NCBI GenBank assembly: GCA_030151135.1
Contig: JASLEQ010000440.1
Location: 1-9,043, forward strand
DNA length: 9,043 bases
DNA from: Candidatus Sulfotelmatobacter sp.
GTDB taxonomy: Bacteria; Acidobacteriota; Terriglobia; Terriglobales; SbA1
Direction of reading: 5' to 3'
The notes under the pieces: generated by a model
What the model saw: only the letters and a program-made list of their open reading frames with translations
The model's database searches: none
Told to the model about the DNA's origin: nothing
Part shown: positions 1-5,704 of the stretch, in pieces
Position numbering within the stretch: position 1 is the first letter of the stretch
How the letters are laid out: each line of letters begins with the position of its first letter
Translations under genes and position numbers: made by a program

Positions 1-1
1 C

Positions 2-940
2 TGGAAAGATTCCGGCGATGCCATTGTTTATGAAGATGGCAGACAGGTCGATACCCCTATTTCGACCTGCGAAGAACAGGCTTTCGTTTACGTGGCGAAA
101 CTGCGGTTATCAGAAATGTTCTGGTTCATGGACGAGCCGGAACAAGCGAGAAAGATGTTCGATGAAGCCACAGAGTTAAGAAATCGCTTCAATGAACGGT
201 TCTGGATGCCCGACAAGAAGTTCTACGCTCTTGGGCTGGATTCTAATCGGCGTCAGATTAAGTCAATCAGCTCCAACCCCGGGCATCTACTGACGTGCGG
301 CATCGTCGAGAAGGAGTTTGCCGCACCGGTGGCACGACGGCTATTGCGCTCCGACATGTTCAGTGGCTGGGGAGTTCGAACACTCTCCGCCGACCATCCT
401 GCATTTGATCCCTACAGCTACCACAGAGGTTCCGTGTGGCCGGTTGAACATGGCAGTTTCGCAATGGGAATGATGCGCTACGGGCTAATAGACGAGTTAC
501 ACATTATTGCCAAAGCGATGTTCGAAGCCACAACTTTGTTTCACTACAATCGCCTTCCAGAGTGCTTTAGTGGACATCCGCGCGACGACGAGCATCCATT
601 TCCGGCCCTCTATCCAAAGGCGAATTGGCCACAGGCTTGGTCTTCGTCGTGCTTGTTCTCGATCTTGCAGGCGATGCTGGGCTTGTATCCGTTTGCCGCA
701 ACGAACTTGCTCTTGCTGGATCCTCATCTGCCCGAATGGCTGCCAGAGATCACGCTCCGAAATCTGCGTGTCGGAAAGAGCGTCGTAAGCCTTCGGTTCC
801 GTCGCAAGGGCGAGCGAACGCATTTTGATGTCTTGGAAAAGCGGGGAAGCTTGCATGTCGTTCGGCAACCGAGTCCGTGGTCACTGACGGCGGGCGTAGG
901 CGAGAGGATCAAGGACGTCATGGAAAGCCTGATTCCCTAA
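2..940 (+). CDS. Amylo-alpha-1,6-glucosidase / glycogen debranching enzyme, C-terminal part (5' truncated)
   Basis: The reading frame is open at the left edge of the window (first full codon at base 2), so only about 312 C-terminal residues are present. GTG at 92 is internal: the residues before it (WKDSGDAIVYEDGR, then PISTCEEQAFVY) match the helical barrel of bacterial debranching enzymes of the (alpha/alpha)6 glucosidase fold. Further family signatures are YSYHRGSVWPVEHG (about 416-457) and RLPECFSGHPR (551-583); the Glu at 560-562 sits where the catalytic base is expected in such barrels. A C-terminal beta-rich segment (LPEWLPEITLRNLRVG) follows. These enzymes hydrolyse alpha-1,6 branches of glycogen-like glucans in the cytoplasm. 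The TAA stop is 21 bases upstream of the ASRT-like gene, which suggests co-transcription. The exact glycan substrate cannot be fixed from this part; a related family-63-like glucosidase is the main alternative. Confidence 0.82.
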   Translation, partial: WKDSGDAIVYEDGRQVDTPISTCEEQAFVYVAKLRLSEMFWFMDEPEQARKMFDEATELRNRFNERFWMPDKKFYALGLDSNRRQIKSISSNPGHLLTCGIVEKEFAAPVARRLLRSDMFSGWGVRTLSADHPAFDPYSYHRGSVWPVEHGSFAMGMMRYGLIDELHIIAKAMFEATTLFHYNRLPECFSGHPRDDEHPFPALYPKANWPQAWSSSCLFSILQAMLGLYPFAATNLLLLDPHLPEWLPEITLRNLRVGKSVVSLRFRRKGERTHFDVLEKRGSLHVVRQPSPWSLTAGVGERIKDVMESLIP

Positions 941-961
941 AATTCCGGGTACGGAGAGATC

Positions 962-1342
962 ATGAAGAACCCTATTGGCCGTAAACACTGGGCAATTGCC
1001 GAAGGCTACATCCCACCCTCAAGCCATGGGCCCGCGCCAGAAATGACGAGCCACGAGGCAGTCTGCCTTCTAAATGCATCGGATGACGAAGCACATGTCG
1101 AAATCACGGTCTATTTTTCCGATCGTGAGCCCGTCGGTCCATATCGCATCACTATCCCTGCCCGCCGCACGCAGCATGTACGATTCAACAATCTGCAGGA
1201 TCCTGCCCCTATCCCGAGGGGCACGGATTATGCCAGCACCATCGAATCGGATGTGCCGATCGTAGTCCAGCACACACGTCTCGATTCTCGTCAGGATGCG
1301 AATGCGTTGTTGAGCACAATTGCCTATGCTGGTGCGGAATAG
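962..1342 (+). CDS. ASRT-family (sensory rhodopsin transducer-like) small protein
   Basis: This encodes 126 residues, the usual length for the Anabaena sensory rhodopsin transducer family, and the whole protein is the domain. Family hallmarks seen are IGRKHWAIAEGYIP (residues 5-18), EMTSHEAVCLLNA (27-39), HVEITVYFSDREPVGPYRITIPARRT (45-70), IPRGTDYAS and SDVPIVVQHTRLDSRQ near the C-terminus. The fold is a beta-sandwich that forms tetramers; there is no signal peptide or membrane segment, so it is cytoplasmic. ATG 962 is preceded by GGAG at 953-956. In Anabaena the homologue binds a retinal sensor, but most members occur without rhodopsins, and published domain analysis proposed that the superfamily binds small molecules such as sugars. 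Its position right behind a glycan debranching enzyme fits that view. The molecular role here is unknown. Confidence 0.85.
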   Translation: MKNPIGRKHWAIAEGYIPPSSHGPAPEMTSHEAVCLLNASDDEAHVEITVYFSDREPVGPYRITIPARRTQHVRFNNLQDPAPIPRGTDYASTIESDVPIVVQHTRLDSRQDANALLSTIAYAGAE

Positions 1343-1429
1343 ATAAAGTGCACAGCCGCGCTCAGCTATCTATGCGGAGGCAGTCATTGAAAGCCGAGAA
1401 GGAATCTGACGGGCGACCTGCGCAGGGTC

Positions 1430-1445
1430 TGTGATTGAGATCACG
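1430..1445. promoter_or_regulatory. Putative Crp/Fnr-family binding site
   Basis: The 16 bases read TGTGAT TGAG ATCACG. This matches the E. coli CRP consensus TGTGAT-N4-ATCACA at 11 of 12 conserved positions, and GTGAT/ATCAC form a perfect inverted repeat. It lies about 185 bases upstream of the HD gene start, in the only sizeable non-coding gap of the window. A Crp/Fnr-type regulator would suit a citrate-dissimilation operon, since such operons often respond to carbon source or oxygen. The regulator in this organism is unknown, and the distance to the start codon is large unless the transcription start lies near 1480-1510. Confidence 0.5.
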
Positions 1446-1533
1446 ATCTTTGATGATCCTGCGACGACAATGCTTCAGAACCTCTGTTTCTTGCGGCAAT
1501 CGTACGAGTTAGGAAGCTGATCGCGATACTGAC

Positions 1534-1562
1534 ATCACAGTTCAATCACACTCTATTGTGAT
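1534..1562. promoter_or_regulatory. Cluster of TGTGAT/ATCACA half-sites
   Basis: Two direct ATCACA hexamers start at 1534 and 1545, exactly 11 bases or one helical turn apart. They are followed by an inverted TGTGAT at 1557-1562. The second and third form a 6-base inverted repeat around CTCTAT. These are the same half-sites as in the dyad at 1430-1445 but in a different geometry. They lie 60-90 bases before the first operon gene, where a repressor or activator would contact the promoter. The repetition is seen directly; the function is inferred. Confidence 0.35.
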
Positions 1563-1622
1563 CCTAGTCGTCGTTCCGGTCTCGACTCAAAGCTAGCCTG
1601 AGAAGTTTCCTGCCACGCCGTC

Positions 1623-2186
1623 ATGCGCGAAACCGTAAAGAAGCTATGGCCCGAGATTGACTGGATTGAGAATGCCACACTAGGGGAGCAGGTTACACAA
1701 ACCTGGATCAAGGCACTCGAACGCAGTTCACTGCAAGCGGAGGATTTGAACCAGATTCCGTTCACATTGCTGGTCCCGAACTGCCCCATCACATTCTTGG
1801 AGCACAAGCGCTGCGTGGTACACATCGCTCGCGAGAGTGCCAAGGCTATGAAAAATTTCATGGGCCGAGCCTTGCCGGTGGACATGGATGCCGTGATCGC
1901 CGGGGCAATTCTGGCCGACGTGGGCAAATTGCTCGAATACGAGTTGGGGCCGGATGGCAAAAGCCGCCAGAGCGAACGCGGAGAGGCGCTGCGGCACCCG
2001 TTTACGGGAGTGGCTCTCGCGCTGGAGTGCGGAGTGCCAGATGTCGTCTGTCACATCATCGCCGCGCATGCTGCGGAAGGCGATCTCGTAAGGCGCACGA
2101 CGGAGGCTTTCATCGTGCATCACGCGGACTTCATGGCATTTCTCCCATTCAAGAATCCCAAGAACATCAAGGTGCAGCCGAAATAG
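1623..2186 (+). CDS. HD-domain protein lacking the His of the HD pair
   Basis: This 187-residue soluble protein has the order of conserved residues of HD-superfamily metal phosphohydrolases: H67 (in VVHIAR), the HD position at 98-99 (in LADVGKLLEYE), H125 (RHPFTG), H149 (IIAAHA) and D169 (HHADF). The HD pair itself reads Ala98-Asp99, so one canonical metal ligand is missing while the following GKLLEYE is typical. It may be a catalytically altered or regulatory member; I cannot tell whether its whole subfamily shares the change. ATG 1623 is the first usable start, because TGA at 1599 closes the frame and there is no good Shine-Dalgarno in the usual window (GAGAAG ends about 17 bases away). The stop is 11 bases before the PrpD start, so it is the probable first operon gene. 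No substrate can be assigned. Confidence 0.75.
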   Translation: MRETVKKLWPEIDWIENATLGEQVTQTWIKALERSSLQAEDLNQIPFTLLVPNCPITFLEHKRCVVHIARESAKAMKNFMGRALPVDMDAVIAGAILADVGKLLEYELGPDGKSRQSERGEALRHPFTGVALALECGVPDVVCHIIAAHAAEGDLVRRTTEAFIVHHADFMAFLPFKNPKNIKVQPK

Positions 2187-2200
2187 GAGATCCCAGATTG
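2185..2200 (+). promoter_or_regulatory. Shine-Dalgarno that decides a TTG start for the PrpD-family gene
   Basis: AGGAGA at 2185-2190 overlaps the stop codon of the HD gene and is followed, after 7 bases, by TTG 2198-2200 in the PrpD frame. The open frame extends back to 2027, but that part only shadows the HD gene. The next in-frame ATG (2246) has no comparable ribosome site. The arrangement suggests translational coupling to the HD gene. Confidence 0.7.
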
Positions 2201-3673
2201 ACGATTCCATCCACACAGCCTGCAAAAGAGACGGTCACCGCTGCTATGTCGCGCTGGGCGGCCGGATTGAAGTTTAAAGACCTCTCACCCGAAGCGGTAT
2301 ATCAGTCCAAGCGTTTTCTGCTCGACTCGTTCGCCTGTGCGTTAGGAGGCTATCAGCAGCACGAAGTGTCGATCGCGCTCGACATTCTCGGCGAAATCGC
2401 CGGCCGTGGATTCGCAACGATTATTGGTACCAGAGACCGCGTCGATCCAGTTTCGGCGTCGCTGGCGAATGCGCTGATGATCCGGTGCATGGACTACAAC
2501 GACATTTATTGGAAGCAGGACCCATCGCATCCTTCGGACATCTTTCCGGCGGCCATAGCTTGTGGCGAGCGCGCGAGGAGCAATGGCGAGGAACTCATTG
2601 TCGGCTTGGTGCTGGGACATGAGTTCGAGATGCGCCTGTGCGAGGCCGCCTTCCCGGGAATTCGCGAGCGCGGCTGGCATCACGCAACGTTGACTGCATT
2701 TGTTTCGCCCATAGTCGCTGGGCGCATGCTACACCTCACTTGGGAGCAGATGCAGCACGCAATCGGGATTTCTGCTAGCCGCCATTGCACGCTTGGTGCT
2801 GTCACCGCGGGTAAATTGACGATGATGAAGAACACCGTCGATCCGATGGCGACACAGAGTGGGGTGTTGGCGGCCTTGCTGGCGGAGAAAGGTTACACGG
2901 GCCCAGAGCATGTCATCGATGGAAAAGAGGGCCTGACGCATGTCTTCAAGCCGGAGTGGAAGCTCGATCTGCTGACCAGCGGATTGGGCGAATCATGGCG
3001 CATCACGCAGTGCGGGATGAAGGCATTTCCGACTGAGGCCCTGACTCACACGCCAATCTCAGCTGTCCTCGACATCGTGAAATGCCAAGATCTGCAACCA
3101 GAGCAGGTGAGCAAGGTACATATCCGCTCGCTGGCTCGTGCGGCAGACATTCTTTCCGATCCCAGCAAATACGACCCGCATACAAAAGAGACTGCGGATC
3201 ATTCTCTTCCTTATGTGATTGCTGCGGCTTTGGCCGAGCGGCAGGTCACGCCTGTGCAGTTCACGATGGACAAAATCATGAATCCCAGGATCCGCGAGCA
3301 ACTGAAGAAGGTCGAGGTCGTAGCAGATCCCGAGATCGAAAAAGTGTTTCCAGCTTTACAGAGGGTAATCGTGCGTATCGATACGACAGACGGACGCTCA
3401 TTCAACAAACAACTGGACTATCCGAAAGGGGATCCGCGGAATCCGCTCACGGATCAGGAGCTTGAGGAGAAGTTCTCCGCACTTGCAGAAGGCGTGCTCT
3501 CGACAGGCGCCCAAAACCGCGTAAAGGATGCGGTCTGGAACCTGGAGCGAGTCGACTCCATTAGTGAGCTGATGGCACTGATGGAGGCAGATGTACGCAA
3601 GTCGAAAAAATCGAAAGCCAACAACAGATCGAACGGGTCGCGGCGGGCAAGCCGAAAGCCGGCGCTGGTGTAG
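2198..3673 (+). CDS. MmgE/PrpD-family (2-methyl)citrate dehydratase
   Basis: This encodes 491 residues from TTG 2198. Family features in order are the N-terminal helical segment with LLDSFACALGG (41-51), DYNDIYWKQ (99-107) with HPSDIFPAA (111-119), HHATLTAF (161-168), the GMKAFPTEALTHTPISAV stretch (273-290) and YDPHTKETADHSLPYV (325-340). The last is the block most typical of true PrpD-type 2-methylcitrate dehydratases. Such enzymes remove water from 2-methylcitrate, and in known cases citrate, without an iron-sulfur cluster, giving the cis-aconitate-type intermediate. The next gene, an aconitase-family hydratase, could rehydrate that product. The last 25 residues (467-491) form a Lys/Arg/Ser/Asn-rich tail beyond the usual core. 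No prpB or prpC is visible nearby, so a plain methylcitrate cycle is not shown. The family is confident; citrate versus methylcitrate is undecided. Confidence 0.85.
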   Translation: MTIPSTQPAKETVTAAMSRWAAGLKFKDLSPEAVYQSKRFLLDSFACALGGYQQHEVSIALDILGEIAGRGFATIIGTRDRVDPVSASLANALMIRCMDYNDIYWKQDPSHPSDIFPAAIACGERARSNGEELIVGLVLGHEFEMRLCEAAFPGIRERGWHHATLTAFVSPIVAGRMLHLTWEQMQHAIGISASRHCTLGAVTAGKLTMMKNTVDPMATQSGVLAALLAEKGYTGPEHVIDGKEGLTHVFKPEWKLDLLTSGLGESWRITQCGMKAFPTEALTHTPISAVLDIVKCQDLQPEQVSKVHIRSLARAADILSDPSKYDPHTKETADHSLPYVIAAALAERQVTPVQFTMDKIMNPRIREQLKKVEVVADPEIEKVFPALQRVIVRIDTTDGRSFNKQLDYPKGDPRNPLTDQELEEKFSALAEGVLSTGAQNRVKDAVWNLERVDSISELMALMEADVRKSKKSKANNRSNGSRRASRKPALV

Positions 3674-3724
3674 CGGATCCGTTTGTTGTCGCACAGATTG
3701 AGATTGGCAGTTGCGGGAGATCTT

Positions 3725-5689
3725 ATGCCCCAAACAATCGTCGAAAAACTCGCACAGCTTCACCAAACGCAAGGGCCATCGCGGCCACTGCAGTCCGGCG
3801 ATTTCCTGTCCATCCGGCCATCGCATGTGCTGACGCACGACAACACCTCGGCCGTGATGAGCAAGTTCAAAGCGATTGGGGCAAAGAAAGTATTCGATCC
3901 AAGGCAACTGGTGTTTGCGCTGGATCATGACACCCAGAATCACGATGAGGCGAACCTCAAGAAGTATCGGTTGATTGAGACGTTTGCCTGCGAGCACGGA
4001 ATCGACTTCTACCCCGTGGGATCGGGCATCGGTCACCAGATTATGGTCGAGCGGGGCTATGTGGTGCCGGGATCATTTGTTGCTGCGTCCGATTCCCACT
4101 CCAACATGTATGGCGCCCTGGGGGCGATCGGCACCCCGATTGTCCGGACCGACGCCGCCACTGTCTGGGCGACAGGCGAATTCTGGTGGCAGGTTCCCCG
4201 GACGATTCAGGTTGTGTTGGAAGGCAGACTGCCGGAGGGCGTGACCGGCAAAGATGTGATCATCGCGCTCTGCGGACTGTACAACCACGACGAGGCGCTG
4301 AATGCGGCGATCGAATTTTCCGGGCCAGGCGTGGCGAGCCTCTCGATGGATGCGCGCTTCTCGATCGCGAATATGAGCACAGAGTGGGGACCAATCGGAG
4401 CGTGGTTCCCGGCCGACGAAGTGACGATCAACTATCTGCGTGCGATGCATAGCCATCTGGAGGAGCAGGGAATCGAACGATTCAAGTCCGAAGACGTTGA
4501 ACAGTGGCGAGCGAACCCTCCGCAACCTGATCCTGGGGCGAATTACGCCGCGCGAATCAAGCTCGATCTTGGGTTGATTACACCCCACGTTTCCGGTCCC
4601 GATAATGTCCAGACGACGCAATCTCTCTTCCAAATCGAGAAGAAGAAAGTTGCGATTCAAAAAGCCTATCTCGTTTCCTGTGTGAACTCCCGCATGGAAG
4701 ATCTTCAGGCTGCAGCACGAATTCTCAAGGGCAAGAAGGTCCACGCTGGAGTGAAATTCTACGTCGGCGCGGCCAGCGCATGGATCCAGCGGGACGCCGA
4801 GCAGCGCGGAGTTTGGCACGATCTGGTTCATGCGGGAGCCATCCCGTTGCCGCCCAGTTGCGGCCCTTGCATCGGACTAGGCACGGGGCTTCTTGAGAAG
4901 GGCGAAGTTGCAATTTCCGCAACCAACCGCAACTTCAAAGGTCGGATGGGTTCCCGCGACGCGCAGTGCTACCTGGCGAGCCCAGAAGTTGTGGCAGCCT
5001 CGGCTCTCGCTGGATACATCAGCGGTCCACGACAGTTCGAGCGGCGAGAACTCGTCCGCGACTATCGAGAATTCGCCGGCAATGCTCAGGGCGGAGAGCG
5101 CGTCGAGATCCTTCCCGGCTTTCCCGAGAGATTGCAGGGGCGGCTGATTTTCATGCCGACCGACAACGTGAACACCGACGCTATCTATGGCAAGGATTAC
5201 ACCTATCGCGACGACATGACGCCGGAATCGATGGCGCGGGTGGTCATGGAAAACTACGATCCTCAATTCGCAGCGCGCACTCACGCTGGAGATGTGATTG
5301 TCGGTGGCTTCAACTTCGGCACAGGATCGAGCCGCGAGCAAGCAGTTACTTGCCTGAGGGCGATAGGCATTCCGCTGGTGATCGCCGCCAGTTTCTCGCA
5401 GACATACTTGCGCAATGCTTACAACAACGGCTTCCTCTGCATCGAGGTCCCAGCGTTGGTGAAGCGACTGCGCGAGCAGTTTGCGGCCGAGATCAAGGCA
5501 AAAGAGAAGACCATCATCGCCGAGGAAATGATCGAAATCGATTTCACATCGGGCGCAACTTCCTGGCGTCGTGAGAGGTTCTCGTTCCCGCCGCTTGGCA
5601 CGGTTCCGCAATCGCTCGTGATTGCCGGCGGGGCAGAGAATCTTGTGGCGAAGAAGCTTGGGCTCGACCAGAAACCCGTTCTTGTTTGA
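3725..5689 (+). CDS. Single-chain homoaconitase-like aconitase-family hydratase, [4Fe-4S]
   Basis: This encodes 654 residues from ATG 3725, chosen because GGGAGA (3715-3720) lies 4 bases upstream and the protein then begins MPQTIVEKLAQLH, as the family does; the frame could extend to TTG 3683. Domains 1-3 carry DHDTQNH (67-73), SDSHSN (122-127), the cluster cysteines C319 (SCVNSR) and C379/C382 (SCGPCIG), and NRNFKGRMGS (401-410). The swivel domain 4 carries TDNVNTDAIY (479-488) and GFNFGTGSSREQA (528-540). SSREQA, TDNVNTD and VVMENYDPQF resemble fungal homoaconitase more than bacterial AcnA/AcnB, and the length lies between LeuC+LeuD and AcnA. Expected reaction: reversible isomerisation of citrate/isocitrate or homocitrate/homoisocitrate through the cis-aconitate-type acid. 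Its operon partners, PrpD and an isocitrate dehydrogenase-like enzyme, fit this. Family certain; substrate uncertain. Confidence 0.88.
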   Translation: MPQTIVEKLAQLHQTQGPSRPLQSGDFLSIRPSHVLTHDNTSAVMSKFKAIGAKKVFDPRQLVFALDHDTQNHDEANLKKYRLIETFACEHGIDFYPVGSGIGHQIMVERGYVVPGSFVAASDSHSNMYGALGAIGTPIVRTDAATVWATGEFWWQVPRTIQVVLEGRLPEGVTGKDVIIALCGLYNHDEALNAAIEFSGPGVASLSMDARFSIANMSTEWGPIGAWFPADEVTINYLRAMHSHLEEQGIERFKSEDVEQWRANPPQPDPGANYAARIKLDLGLITPHVSGPDNVQTTQSLFQIEKKKVAIQKAYLVSCVNSRMEDLQAAARILKGKKVHAGVKFYVGAASAWIQRDAEQRGVWHDLVHAGAIPLPPSCGPCIGLGTGLLEKGEVAISATNRNFKGRMGSRDAQCYLASPEVVAASALAGYISGPRQFERRELVRDYREFAGNAQGGERVEILPGFPERLQGRLIFMPTDNVNTDAIYGKDYTYRDDMTPESMARVVMENYDPQFAARTHAGDVIVGGFNFGTGSSREQAVTCLRAIGIPLVIAASFSQTYLRNAYNNGFLCIEVPALVKRLREQFAAEIKAKEKTIIAEEMIEIDFTSGATSWRRERFSFPPLGTVPQSLVIAGGAENLVAKKLGLDQKPVLV

Positions 5690-5704
5690 GGAGAAAGACT
5701 CATC
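5690..5704 (+). promoter_or_regulatory. Shine-Dalgarno upstream of a probable ATC start codon
   Basis: GGAGA at 5690-5694 follows the aconitase TGA directly. Seven bases later comes ATC (5702-5704), then ATC GCA AAG CAT ACC GTC GTT ACG ATG. No ATG, GTG or TTG exists in frame between the TGA (5687-5689) and ATG 5729. The predicted residues IAKHTVVTMPGDGIG match the normal N-terminus of this enzyme family, whose first beta strand would be lost if translation began at 5729. A single-base change of either ATC would give ATG, so an assembly error is possible. Confidence 0.55.

Larger units (their letters stand above)
1343..1622. other. Non-coding region before the tricarboxylate operon
   Basis: These 280 bases separate the carbohydrate unit from the operon. 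The region has no credible gene: the frame of the following gene is closed by TGA at 1599-1601. It has no rRNA or tRNA-like fold that I can see and no GC-rich hairpin followed by a T run. It contains a 10-base perfect palindrome (CCTGCGCAGG, about 1417-1426), immediately followed by a Crp/Fnr-like dyad, and a cluster of TGTGAT-type half-sites at 1534-1562. It is the natural place for the operon promoter, but no strong -35/-10 pair is evident. Confidence 0.6.

Noticed and set aside
1415..1429. Palindrome CCTGCGCAGG as a terminator for the ASRT-like gene
   Set aside because: There is no usable loop and no T run after it, so it does not look like an intrinsic terminator.
1529..1559. Possible -35 CTGACA (1529-1534) and -10 TATTGT (1554-1559)
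   Set aside because: The 19-base spacer is too long and the -10 matches only 4 of 6 positions, so it is not strong enough to call a promoter.
2027..2197. The N-terminal extension of the PrpD frame that overlaps the HD gene
   Set aside because: It reads the HD gene out of frame and has no family similarity. AGGAGA plus TTG at 2198 gives a better start.
3082..3465. A 127-codon plus-strand frame within the PrpD gene
   Set aside because: It overlaps a well-supported gene in another frame, with an arginine/serine-rich composition typical of out-of-frame reading.
4073..4831. A 252-codon open frame on the minus strand inside the aconitase-like gene, and a 279-codon one at 4877-5716
   Set aside because: Both are shadows of codon bias in a strongly conserved plus-strand gene. 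Their translations show no recognisable domain.
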